From positions 6,153,001 to 6,217,000 of the forward strand of contig JAZBRI010000008.1 of assembly GCA_036874045.1 (NCBI GenBank): DNA of 64,000 nt. The letters are read 5' to 3'. Positions 1 through 10,959 of this stretch are shown one piece after another. The position numbers and the translations under genes were made by a program. The DNA is from Cymodocea nodosa (Eukaryota; Streptophyta; Magnoliopsida; Alismatales; Cymodoceaceae). Below the pieces are notes generated by a model. It was not told where the DNA came from and did no database searches. It saw nothing but the letters and a program-made list of their open reading frames with translations. Each line of letters begins with the position of its first letter. The first letter of the stretch is position 1.

Positions 1-243
1 TCTATAGGTGATCAATCTATCGTGATTCCTTGCTGTATGGTTGTTGGTACAAAAGAGGAGGAGAACGAAGGCTAGGGATTTAACACCATTTACTCTTTTG
101 GTCGAAGATGACCCTCTTATACTAGTTAGGGGCAACGATGGGTGATACCCAAAAGACAAGTTTGCTCCTTTACAAATTATCAAAGAAATACAACCATATA
201 CAATGACAACTACATATACATGATGGAAGACACAAACATCACA
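1..243 (-). repeat. Partial LTR of copia element F
   Basis: On the minus strand the sequence TGTGATG begins at 243, directly after a purine-rich tract (244-258, GACAAGGTGGAAATT) that follows the end of a copia RNase H frame. This is the expected polypurine tract-LTR junction. The LTR runs off the window at position 1, so its far end and any target duplication are not visible. Confidence 0.6.
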
Positions 244-1188
244 AATTTCCACCTTGTCTTTCATCAATCTTCACCATAAACAAGTGATAGATCACCATGA
301 CCCAACGTGGGTCAACAACAACAATAGACGTTGAGTAAGTTTAAGCAATGCTTGAACTTGCTCTCCACAACGCCTTTTGTAAACATATCAGCTGGGTTGT
401 CCTTTGTGTTGAGTTTCATAATTTTTATCCTGTCTTCATTCCTAAGGAAGTGATATTTAACATCAATATATTTAGTTCTATCATGAAATACATTATCTTT
501 GGAGAGACAAATAGCGCTAAGACTATCACAGAAGATATCAACTTTATCAATGCGCTAGTCAAAGTCTCCAAGTAAGCCTTTCAACCAAATTTCTTCCTTT
601 GCAGCTTCTGCCATAGCCACATATTCAGCCTCAGTTGTAGACAGAGATACCGTAGGCTAAAGAGTTGATTTCCAACTCATAATAGAACCTGCAAATGTAA
701 AGACATAACCGGATAATGATCTCCTTCTATCAACATCACCTGTATAGTCTGAATCTGTATAACCAGCCATAGTACAACCCTGATTTGCTGCATACATTAA
801 GCCAACACTTGGAGTTCCTTTTAAATATCTAAATATCCTTTTAACTGCTCTCCAATGTTCCCTGCCCGAATTAGACATGAACCTGCTAACAACACTCAAA
901 GGATATGCCAAATCAGGCCTAGTGCATACCATAGCATATATAAGGCTTCCAACTACCTGTGCATAAGGAACTCGCTACATATCAAGCTTTTCAGATTCAA
1001 TTTGAGGACACATAGCAGATGAAAATTTAATATTTCTATCATAAGGCGTGCTAATGGCTTTGCATGAAGCCATACCAAATCTGCTAAGGATCTTTTCAAT
1101 ATACTTTTGTTGATTTAAAAATAGCTTACTAAAATTTCTTTCACACCTAATCTCTATTCCAAGAATTCTGCCAGTTGGACCAAGATCC
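244..1188 (-). pseudogene. Copia element F: RT C-terminus and RNase H fragment
   Basis: The minus strand encodes the end of a Ty1/copia polyprotein. The RT tail contains the LGIEI-type and [17 protein letters not shown] motifs (about 1180-880), followed by RNase H with YTDSDYTGD and [13 protein letters not shown], and the C-terminal SLSAICLSKD and NPADMFTKG regions (about 540-380). In-frame TAG codons near 975 and 660 stand where glutamine is expected. The rest of pol would lie beyond 1188 but was cut off by insertion of element B, and its continuation is not found in the window, probably lost with the deletion at 24740. No functional product is expected. Confidence 0.85.
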
Positions 1189-2136
1189 TGTTAGGGCAAG
1201 TATTACAGGTGTGGAGTATGCCACAAGTAGTCCAGGTTCAATCGGAAGCTTATTAGCAGTAAGTATTTGGTAGTTATATATTTTTGGTAGGTTACAGACC
1301 TATGTATCCGGAAATAAAAGTTAAGTCAGAGGCTTTGAGTTAATTATCTGAAAGTCAGAAGATTTCGGAGAGTTAAGTTGTAACTATCCGAAATGACTTA
1401 AAGGACACTTAAGTGGATCTTCAGATAGTTAAGAAGCCAAGTATCCGGAAAGCAGTGACTTAAGTGGATCTTCGGATAGTTAGGCAGTAACTATCTGAAG
1501 TTCATAAGTTTTTCGGAGGGTTATCGGCAGAACCTTCCGAAATGCCTGAAAAGACACTTAAGTGAGTTTTCGGATAGTTAAGGTATAACTATCCGAAAGA
1601 CATACAGTTTTCAGTGAGTTATCAGCATAACCTTCCGAAAGGACAAAGAGAGAAAAGTGACTTTTTGGATAGTTAAGTCTGTAACTGTCTGAAATACAGA
1701 ATCTCTTGGATAGTTAACCTAGTACTGTACCACCCATTCAGAAAGAATATTCTCTTCGGATAGTTAAGTCTGTAATTATCTGAAATGTTGCAGATTTCGA
1801 AGAGTTAAGAAGATAAGGCTCCGAAATTAATAGCCTCTTCTCTGAAGCATTGTTTCTCTACTGTAATGGCTTGTATGTAATTAAAGGTTTAAAAACCTTA
1901 AGTTGGGTAATATATAAACCTTTATGATGTTGTAAAACATTGCAGTTGATTGTGCTAAAGCTCATAAGGAACCCTCAACTCTTTATGGACGTAGGTTGTT
2001 GCTGAACCACGTAAATCCTATTTCTTCTCTATATTATTTCTTCTCTTACTCTTCACTCCTAGCATTGGTGAGTTTAGAGTTGAGTGTTTCAGTATCGTGT
2101 CATAGAAGGTTAACTGAACGATCCGTAAAGAAAACA
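1189..2136 (+). repeat. 5' LTR of copia element B, hairpin-rich
   Basis: It begins TGTTAGGG and ends AAAACA, directly before the primer site, giving about 948 bp. Between about 1310 and 1810 it carries many copies of CGGATAGTTA or TAACTATCCG and degenerate forms, separated by ACTTAAGT-like words. The best hairpin has perfect 13-bp arms at 1568-1580 and 1586-1598 with a 5-nt loop. The same motif fills the LTRs of the unrelated gypsy elements A, C and D. The 5 bp before the LTR are GATCC; the matching copy is lost with the 3' LTR. Confidence 0.8.
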
Positions 2137-2138
2137 AC

Positions 2139-2150
2139 TAGTATCAGAGC
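2139..2150 (+). other. Primer-binding site of copia element B (tRNA-iMet)
   Basis: TAGTATCAGAGC lies 2 nt after the LTR end. It matches the usual copia primer site TGGTATCAGAGC, complementary to the initiator Met tRNA 3' end, except for one G-to-A change. Confidence 0.8.
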
Positions 2151-2173
2151 GAAAGGTTTTTCAGTTTAACAGA

Positions 2174-3756
2174 ATGACAGACAATAGAAAGCTCAGGATC
2201 GAGAAGTTTGATGGAAAAGATTTCAGATACTAGAGGTCTCAGATCGAAGACTGTTTGTATCAGAAGGATCTTCATCAATCGTTGTTCGGAAGAAAACCAG
2301 AGAAGATGGATCAGGAAGAGTGTGAGTTATTGGATAGAAAAGCTTTAGGTCTCGTCAGGTTGTCACTAGCAAGAAACGTTCATTCAAACGTCGCCAAGGA
2401 GAAAACAATAGCTGACTTGATGAAAGCTTTGTCTAATATGTATGAGAAACCTTCAGCCGCCAACAAGGTATTTCTCATGTGTAGATTATTTAATCTAAAA
2501 ATGCATGAATGTGGAAATATAACTGACCACGTTAATGAGCTAAATACTATTCTGAATCAACTACACTCAGTAGATATAGTATTTGATGATGAAGTTAGGG
2601 CCTTGATTTTATTATCCTCATTACCAAAAAGTTGGTCTCCTGTCGTGACTGGTGTAAGTAGTTCACTAGGTCATGAGAAGCTCAAGATGAGTGATATCCG
2701 GGATTTAATTTTGAGTGAGGACATTCGCAGGAAAAGTGAATTGTTAGCTTCAACTTCTGCCCTTAGTGTTGAAACTAGAGGGAGAAGTAAATCAAAACAA
2801 TTTAAATCCAAAGGAAGGTCAAAATCTAGAGGTACCAGTAAAATGAGAGCAGATATCAAATGCTGGAACTGTAATCAATGGGGGCACTTCAAGTCATAGT
2901 GTAAGGCTCCCAAGAAAGACAGTAGAGGGAAGGAATCAGAAGGAGCAGTTGTAAATATTGTCTCCTACGATTCAGATGATGCTCTAGTATGCTGTGTTGA
3001 CAGTTCAATTGACTCATGAGTACTGGACTCAGGAGCTTCTTTCCACACTATCTACAGGAAGGATATGTTGCACAGTTATCGTGCAACTCCTGTGAAAAAG
3101 GTGTACCTAGCTCACAACACAAGTCTGGATGTAATGGGAATTGGAGAGGTACACATTAAAATAAAGCAAAGGATATGAAAATTGCAAGAAGTCAGATATA
3201 TTCCAGATCTTGCAAAGCAATTAATTTCCATAAGTTTCCTAGACAATGATGGTTATCAGATTGCCTTTGGTGCAGGAAAATGGAAGGTAACCAAAGGTGC
3301 AATGATTATTGCCTCAAGACAGAGGATAGACACCATATATTTAACATTGGATCAAGATGACTCCATTGCAGCAGTTAGTGATACTGAAGACATTGACTTA
3401 TGGCATAAAAGATTGGGACACCTTAGTGAGAATGGACTGAAAGTTTTAGTGGCAGAAGGGAAAATCCCTAAGCTGAAGAATGTCAATTTAGGGATATGTG
3501 AGGACTGCATTGAGGGAAAGCAGAAGAAAGTCAGCTTTGCTAGGAATCCTCATGATCCTAAGTCACAGAAATTGGAACTAGTTCACACTAATGTGTGGCG
3601 GCTTGCTCCTATTAGTTCTTTAGGAGGTGCTCTCTATTATGTCACCTTCATTGATGACAATACAAGGAAGGTATGAGTTTATTTTCTGAAACAGAAGTCT
3701 GAAGTTTTCCAAGTCTTCAAGAAATGAAAGGTAGAAGTGGAAAATCAGAGTGGAAG
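2174..3756 (+). pseudogene. Copia element B gag, protease and start of integrase
   Basis: A single frame runs from ATG 2174 without indels up to the insertion point of element A. It encodes a copia UBN2-type gag, a CCHC zinc knuckle starting CWNCNQWGH (last Cys just after a stop at 2897), an aspartic protease with LDSGASFH near 3025, the GAG-pre-integrase region (LWHKRLGHL, near 3400) and the first part of integrase with FIDDNTRK near 3650. Six stop codons interrupt it: 2231, 2897, 3017, 3176, 3674 and 3725. Each is where Trp or Gln is expected and fits one G-to-A or C-to-T change. It makes no functional protein. Confidence 0.9.
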
Positions 3757-6008
3757 TGTTTGTGTTTTCCCAGCACTACACTAGAAAAACTTGGATTTGT
3801 TACTTCTGTTTTTACTTAGTTAATTTATCTTTATGCCTATTCTTTCTTTTAGAAGTAAACAAACAACCTTTAATACAATTTAGATATTAATTCCAATTTG
3901 TACTTTAACTGCAAGTGCATAGTGTCTATTGTATCAATGTGCAAGTACAGGTCGATCCCACAAGGAATTGCTGAAGAATTTGAGAACTGTTCGTTTGTTA
4001 ACAATCAAATTTATATATTCAATAAGCTTTCCGTTGAATTATAGTTAACTCAACGGACAAAGTTCGTTGAGTTATGGCTAACTCAACGGACTAACCTCGT
4101 GGACTTAAGTTAACTCCACGAGCTTGTCTTTTCTTTTTAATACTGCTATTTACAAAGGAATTCAACCAACCATAGGGCGATTCCACAAATTGTAAATAAC
4201 ATCAATTAAGCTCTTTAATGTTAGTTAACATTGGATTTATCATTAAGCAATACTAACATTCAGATAATTCAAACAGTAACCATTAAAATATTTAAGTCTT
4301 TTGAACGAACCAATTTTTGTAAACTGTAAAACTAAAACAAACATAAAACAATCACAACACTGACAAAGATAACATTAATCACGATACAACACAAACAATA
4401 CAACACTCAAATACAACATACAAACATAGATAAATTGTTTTTGGTATTTTTGTTTTAAATATAAACATGGAAATGAGCGAAAGGTGAAATGTAAAGTAAT
4501 CTCACTTGATAGTAAATACTTCCGACACTACTTGCAGCGCGATTACACCACTGAAAATTAACCACTTACAATTCTGTCTCCTCTCCCTATAGAATCGCAA
4601 GTCCAGAATTGCAAGATAATCTTCTCTTCAGCATACAAGCATCAACCTAAAGCCAAGGCTAAAAGCTTTACGATCTCCTGAAATATGAGTCGACGCTTGG
4701 TGAAAATGGTTTCCCTTCCCGCGACGCGATCACTCCTCACAGTGGTTGTCAAGCACTATGTTTGGCTAGGAATCGACCCGACATCAAGAAAGTATTCTCA
4801 CAGACCTCCGATGGTTGGTGATTGTGGTGGTGGTAATAATGGTTGGTGTGATACTTCAGAGAATCGTCGATACTGTCTACAGAAAACTTGGTGCTCCTCC
4901 TCTGTATACACTGGCCGTCCATCGATCACACACTTTCTTCTTTTTCTTCTTTTCTTTTATATTTCTTCAATAGTAACTGCTTCTGCTTGAATGGTCGTTT
5001 GGATTTCCTTCATTCATATCAACGGCGATGCTTTCTTCTCCCTGCGACGATACGTGTAGTCGTGGTTTTTCTTCCAACTGTCCTGTTTCTACAACCGCTA
5101 TAGTGGCATATTAGAAAATATAAAAAAATAAGCTGCCTTAGTGTATATTCATGTAACTCAACACGTATAGTTATGCTAACTTAATGAGTTAAACATGTGC
5201 ATCTCACGTGATATACTAAAGCATTTAAATTCAACACGTGCATAAATTTAACTATCCGATGCTCAGGTGCATTTCAGATACTTATAAACTTAACTATCCG
5301 ATGCTCAGATGCATTTCAGATAGTTACAAATAACTCACCGATATATAACTTAAGTAAATCTACCAGATCTCGACACGTGTCAGTAGTAGTTTAATTATAA
5401 AATAACATTTCGAAGAGTTACAAGTTTAACTATTCGATGCTTAGAAGCATCGGATAGTTATAGCTAACTCACCGAAAATCCACTTAAGTCACTTTACAAG
5501 AACATGACACGTGTCATCAGCAGTTTTATAATAAAAGGATATTTTAGAGAGTTATAGGGATAACTATCCGATGCCCAGCTGCAATTTCGGATAGTTATAG
5601 ATAACTCACCGAAAGTTCACTTAAGTCATGCATTATGGTTTCGACACGTGTACTTTAGGAAATAATAAAATATTCTCTCAAAACATAATTGTTTGGCAAT
5701 TTAAACATAACTATCCGATACATGTTCGATTTGTTAAACATAATTGTCTGAATATGTTCGGTATGTTAAACATAACTATCTGAATTATCAGAAAATTCGG
5801 ATACTTAAGAATTTCACAGCCTGCAACTTACCGACAGTTCAGAAATGTACTAAATTGACATTAATTCCTCAAAATTAAGCAGATTCTTCAATTAAAGTAT
5901 ATAACAGTGCAATTATAACATAATGGCTTAATTCTTATATGATAGCTAAATATTATGCAATTAACCATCATTTAACCATTAATAATATGCACTTTTTCAT
6001 TCTAAACA
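3757..6008 (-). repeat. 3' LTR of element A
   Basis: It starts TGTTTAGAATG on the minus strand and ends in CACAAACA, 2252 bp. On the plus strand it contains CGTTGAGTTA/TAACTCAACG hairpins (about 4030-4125) and CGGATAGTTA/TAACTATCCG hairpins (about 5230-5830). GACACGTGTC G-box/ABRE-like palindromes lie at 5372-5381 and 5506-5515, with a further CACGTG near 5645. In the first 100 bp it differs from the 5' LTR at 4 positions, all transitions. Confidence 0.9.
4685..4990 (+). other. Antisense open frame inside the family LTR
   Basis: A frame of about 100 codons starting MSRRLVKM runs antisense to the LTR. It recurs at the same LTR position in the solo LTR (18834), C (31206) and the D 3' LTR (42849, minus strand). 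It is closed by stops in the A 5' LTR and D 5' LTR. It matches nothing I recognise. It is probably a by-product of a GC-richer LTR segment, listed because it recurs in four of six copies. Confidence 0.3.
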
Positions 6009-6023
6009 CTTCCCCCATACCTA
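6009..6023 (-). promoter_or_regulatory. Polypurine tract 1 of element A
   Basis: On the minus strand AGGTATGGGGGAAG directly precedes the 3' LTR. This is the expected primer for plus-strand DNA synthesis. The same sequence precedes the 3' LTR of D at 42171-42184. Confidence 0.9.
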
Positions 6024-7298
6024 AATTTTGCTAGTCCCTTAGCAACTAAGATCTAATTAATTGGTCTTTCAAAAAGTGCTAGAATTAATTCTTCCCCTTT
6101 CTTTTTTTCTATTTAGCATAAAAATATATTCTGTATTTTCTAGTAATCAACCTACAAATATACTTAGAATATATGCAAATTACATACAAAGTGTATCATC
6201 ATCACATAAATGTTAATTATATTATCGTTTGTTCTTCTTTTCATCATCTATCATCCTGAATTTTCCAATAAGATTTTTAGAAGAAATTTCAACAACATAC
6301 AATCTAATTCAATATGATTAAGACAAGTAGAATAAAGAATTGTATCTCTATTAAACAACTTCAAAAGTCAATTCTAGATTCATATTACAGCAATTCTAGA
6401 TAACAGAAAATATACTCGATTCATAAGATATCTGTATTTCACAAAACACTTGTATCTTTTCAGAACAGTATATGTATATATATATTTTTTTCCGTACTTT
6501 AAAAGTTAATTTGGCAAGCTTGAATCATACAAGAGCTTTCTAATGTACCCATGTAACGAGCTTTCAGTCAACAACCCTAGATCTAATAAGATCTTAGGTT
6601 GCTAGATTTCAAGAGTCCTTTTTCAGGTTAACAATCCTTACATACCTATCTACTCAAGTACAAAAGGCTCGTGATCAAACAAGTTAATAAACTCTCAAAA
6701 TTTTCTCCTCTTTTTTTTTTTATATACTACAAACACAAAACAAAACATTAATCACATGCTATATATGTACGTATTTCATTAATACAGATGTAGTAAAACA
6801 CCAATCTCATATAGTCCTGCTTCTATCATTTACTGAAAATATGAATCCATAACAATAAGCTCATACTTTTCTGTAGTTTAATAAGATCTACACATAAATC
6901 ATTCTACAAGTTCAATCAGTCAAATTAAATGTATCTTTAATCATATGTGTTTCATTTAATCTAGAATTCACATTTCAACTCCTTCAGGACTTCAGATAAT
7001 TTACTGATTTTTTCATTAAGCATTCTGATTTCATTTTAAAATCATGAAACTATTAAACTCATGAAATTCAGAAAAAAAACATAAGATAATATATCTAGAT
7101 TTGCATAAATAGTAAATTCTATAGCATCTTATATAGCATTCTAAATATAAAATTCAAGTAGTTACAATTTATATAAATTTTACAGTCTCAATTATCGGAT
7201 AGTTACAGCAAGTTCATAAAAATTTTCAATTTCCACAACTTTGCAGTACCATTTTAATTTCTTTAATTAACAAACTTACATTGTTGTTACTTCAATTA
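6024..7298 (-). other. Non-coding AT-rich spacer between the two polypurine tracts
   Basis: No frame of useful length and no recognised domain. The segment is conserved in D (about 40875-42170), including isolated TAACTATCCGA words near 7190 and 40975. Confidence 0.6.
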
Positions 7299-7345
7299 CC
7301 TCCCCCCCATACCTACATTTTGCATTGTCCTCAATGTAAAAGATT
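7299..7345 (-). promoter_or_regulatory. Second polypurine tract (PPT2) of element A
   Basis: On the minus strand GTAGGTATGGGGGGGAGGT lies about 1.3 kb upstream of PPT1. Its lead-in (GAGGACAATGCAAAAT) resembles the lead-in of PPT1 (GGGACTAGCAAAATTT), so about 28 bp appear duplicated. D has the same tract near 40840-40874. A role as a second initiation site for plus-strand synthesis is inference. Confidence 0.6.
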
Positions 7346-7751
7346 TGACAATAAGTATAGTAATTGTAGCAGGCATGAATACAGTTTTATTTGATTTAAA
7401 ATTCAGGATGAGTAATTGGTTACATACCTTGTTTCATTTGTATCTCCTTCTGCATATTTCGATTTTTGATTTTGAAAAACTTTTCATTCACAGATAAAAG
7501 CAAAATTTAAAACAAAATAACATTTAACAGATATTGATAAATCAGTGTCTTGTGTGGAACCCAGGCTCCTATGCCTCTGGTGGCTCACAAGCAAGCCAGT
7601 TGGTTTCCTAGAATAGATACCAACAAACTAGATTGATATTTTGTTTATTTTTTTTTTTCTTTTATACAATAAAATGAAAACTATATATTTTTTTTCTTCT
7701 TTTTTTTTCTAAAAATAAATGCAGAATACACACAACATTAAACACACAAAA

Positions 7752-8897
7752 TCACAGCTTAAAACATGATTGAAAAGTAGAAACAAATGGAATAAACATG
7801 TCAGTCCAAGCAAACTTTTTAGGCATAGTTCTTCTTGCTATTAATTCTGTTTTCATGCAATCCTTGTTCCTTCTTAATTTGTAAACATGTAATATATTAT
7901 AAATTCCAAATACAAGTGTATTACCATTAATGATATGAAATGCAGAAAGGGATCCTTTTTGGTTCCAGGGTAATGTAGTAGTTTCTATTTCTACATCTAT
8001 TTCAATATACTCCTCTTCTCACTTCCATTCATTTATGTCTTCCATAATCCATATTTGAAATTTCATTAGTTCATCCCACCATCTTATCAGACATAAAGTA
8101 GGATCATCTTCTTCATTATACCACATTCCTATTTGAATTTTATTAAATTCTGCAGATGGTGGTTTAGCTATTTTGCTCGGTACAGGTAATATTTCTATAT
8201 ATTCATCATAACTGTCTATGCTCACTATGTATAAATCAGATCCATATGCTATTGATATCTTTGTGACTAGATATATATATCCATCAAGTATGACATGTGT
8301 TTGGTTAATTAATGATTTCTGTCCCAGATATATCATAATATTTTCATTCCAAGATCTATTCAGAAAATTATACACACTAAAGCGTAAATCTTCACCCCAA
8401 TTTCTTGTAGGTCTCCAATAATATAATTTTTCAGGAGTTGCAGAATTTTTATCAAAAAATATTAAAGTTGACCCACAATTTACAGTTAGTACTTCAAATC
8501 TATTAGGCCTTCCTATATTCCATTCTTCTCCTGTTATAGGATTTCTTATCAAAATATTAGGTAATAATAAACTTGCATACCTTGGTCTCGTCTTGTATAT
8601 GATTAATCCTTCATCTATCCCCATAATATGATTTATTCCTTCTAATGCATTGGGTGGAATTCCAGTAGTTTCTTCCATAGCCAGATATTCATGGTTAATT
8701 GAACTACGATTAAATGACCTCCATATGAATCCATCTCTAATCTTAGACATTTTTGCAACTTGTAGTCCTTGAAAATATTTTTCTTCAATACAGTTTTTAA
8801 TTTCCTTTGATACACAACATAGCCTGCACAAATCTTTAGCTGACAAGTTACTCAGTACTTCCCTTAGTGCATCCAATGGTAATTGCATCAATTCCAT
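7752..8897 (-). pseudogene. F-box protein frame carried by element A
   Basis: Starting at ATG 8897, the N-terminus (about residues 5-40) has the F-box pattern LPLDALREVLSNLSAKDLCR-LCCVSK. F-boxes bind SKP1 in SCF ubiquitin ligases. After it comes an F-box-associated-like region with ILIRNPITGEEWNIG near residue 120. The frame is 382 codons with one internal stop, TGA at 8019-8021, where D has Trp. It lies between the capsid frame and PPT2, inside the LTRs. The copy in D is about 89 percent identical by eye over the shared 219 residues but lacks the F-box. It is either a captured host gene or an accessory gene of this family; the target specificity cannot be read. Confidence 0.75.
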
Positions 8898-8939
8898 TTG
8901 TCGATTCTGTATAACACAAATAAAAATTTAGCAGAGACA

Positions 8940-9030
8940 AAAATTAACATAACTACTGCACACCCTCGTGGAGTTAAGGAATAACTCAACAAACTAAGTT
9001 CGTTGAATTAAGGACTAACTCTTCTATTTT
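8940..9030. repeat. Short hairpin words between F-box and capsid frames
   Basis: CTCGTGGAGTTA, TAACTCAACAAAC and CGTTGAATTA follow one another here. They are degenerate members of the CGTTGAGTTA/TAACTCAACG hairpin family seen throughout this element. Confidence 0.6.
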
Positions 9031-9135
9031 CTTTATTAATTCATTTAATTTCACCTCAAGCATAGTATTTGAATCTATTTCATGCATTCCTCTTAGCAAT
9101 ATTTTTTTATCTACAATAGCTTAAGCCGAATTTTC

Positions 9136-9771
9136 CTACTGTGTATTTCTTTTTGCAAAGTTTTCTAAATATGCCCATGCTTCTTCACTACATAATTTTA
9201 AAAATCCATTTTGACAAGTAGATTCTAATAAAGATTTCATTGAAACATCTATGCCTTCATAAATTATACCTATTAATTGTGCTTTACTCATTGCATGATG
9301 TGGACATTGAGTTAGTAAATCTTTAAATCTTTCAAAATATTTCCAAAATGATTCACCCTATTTTTGGCTACACATTAATATTTCTTTCTTCTTTTTAATC
9401 GTTTGATGTGTTGGATAATATTTTTCCAGAAAAACAGAGCAAAATTCAGTCCATGTAGAAATTGAATCAGGCGACAGAGTATATAACCATCTCTTAGCTG
9501 TGTCTTTTAAAGAAAAAGGGATATATCTAAGTTTAATAGCATCTATACTCATGTTCGGCATTTTCATCATTTGACAAACTTCGTTAAATTCTCTAAGGAA
9601 ATAATAGGCATCCTCTCTTTCTAATTCATGAAAATGTGGCAATTGACTAATATAATTAGATTTCAGTTCAAACCTATCTCCCTCAAAGTTTGGCAATCGA
9701 ATACATGAAGGTTCATCAACTAATTTAGGATACAAAATCTCTCCTAATGGTTTTTCTACTGGAGTAGCCAT
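9136..9771 (-). pseudogene. Athila-type capsid (Retrotrans_gag) frame, displaced to the 3' side
   Basis: From ATG 9771, 211 codons share the pattern of the N-terminal half of Athila gag: DAYYFLREFNEVC, IKLRYIPFSLKDTAKRWLY, FLEKYYP, then GESFWKYFERFKDLL, CPHH and EEAWAYLENFA. This is the capsid domain that normally opens gag at the 5' end. Here it lies after the integrase and env-like region, about 4 kb downstream of the integrase stop. The zinc-knuckle half of gag is at the 5' end of the same element. One internal TAG at 9358-9360 interrupts the frame. D lacks it through deletion. Confidence 0.8.
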
Positions 9772-10260
9772 CTCTACGCTCTCTTTTAAAGAAAGGTTAG
9801 CTACACCCCAAAGAATTTCGTTAAAGTTCAGTTCAGAAAATTTTTCAGTACTCCTCTACAATGAAAATTCCTAGGTAGGTGTTCTTAGTAATCGTTTAGT
9901 GCTTAGAGAACGAGTTCATGTGCTCATAAATAAATAACAGAAGATTAATTACATACTAGTCTAAAGCTTTCCATTCAATAAATATTTGTTGTCGGATGAA
10001 TTCGAATCAGCTACTTCGCCTTCCAGTTCCTCCAACGCATTCTCCTTTCATTTAAAAGTGCAGATAACTTGTAAATAATATTATGTTTTATTTATATACT
10101 GCACATTCATACAGTGAATAAATCTCGTTGCAAGAACGTGTCTTGCAACGTGCATCGTGTTTCCTGTTTTTATGGGTATGTGTACCACTACTAATTTCAA
10201 ATTTTGGTAACCACTAAATCAACGAAGTTTCGTTCGTGGTTAAAAGAATAACCATTCTAC
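9772..10260 (-). other. Leader-like non-coding segment upstream of the capsid frame
   Basis: No coding. The part at about 9930-10060 (GGAGGAACTGGAAGGCGAAG on the minus strand) is conserved in D at about 39360-39470, where it is joined directly to the truncated F-box frame. Confidence 0.5.
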
Positions 10261-10530
10261 TTAATCCACGAACTAACCTCGTTGAGTTATAGATAACTCA
10301 ACAGAATACAGTTAGTTACTATTGCTAACTCCACGGACTAACTTCGTTGAGTTACAGATAACTCAACGGAGTGACCTTATATTATATTACTGACCTCGTG
10401 GAGTTACGGTTAACTCAACGGACTTACTTCGTTGAGTTACAGATAACTCAACGGAGTGACCTTATATTATATTACTGACCTCGTGGAGTTACGGTTAACT
10501 CAACGGACTTACTTCGTTGAGTTAACACTT
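10260..10530. repeat. Hairpin array with 85-bp tandem duplication
   Basis: Two perfect 85-bp copies lie at 10341-10425 and 10426-10510, followed by 14 bp of a third. Each copy holds two hairpins of the CGTTGAGTTA/TAACTCAACG type plus a GACCTCGTGGAGTTA variant. D has only one copy of the unit at the equivalent place (about 38980-39080), so the duplication is specific to A or was lost in D. Confidence 0.85.
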
Positions 10531-10959
10531 GGCAACCTCTAAGTTTTACTCTCGTAAGTACCTCTCTGTTCTTTTTTTCTTTTTTATTCTGCTAACTAAA
10601 ATAAAGTTAAATCTATGTCATTAATGCATCATTCTAATTAAAATACGTTTAAATCTGAACATTGTATAAGGATTTAACTTGCAGGTCATTTTATGTTATG
10701 CAAAATTTATATTTTACCTTGCAACATGCAGAAATTTTTAAGCAGTTATCCTATCATTCACCAAATTGTAAATCTATTTCATATTCATTCATAAAGTTTC
10801 ACAAATTACATAATATTCAATAAATTTCATTCATTTCACATCCAAAACATGTATGAAAATTGCATCTTAGAAATTTACATTCATTAATATGAATCAATTA
10901 CATTACAAGTACATCATACAATTTCATACAATTTTACACAAGTAGACGAACAATACAAT

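Noticed and set aside
10260-10530. CRISPR-like array of regularly spaced palindromes
   Set aside because: Repeats are direct duplications inside a plant retrotransposon, spacers are themselves repeated and no cas genes exist.
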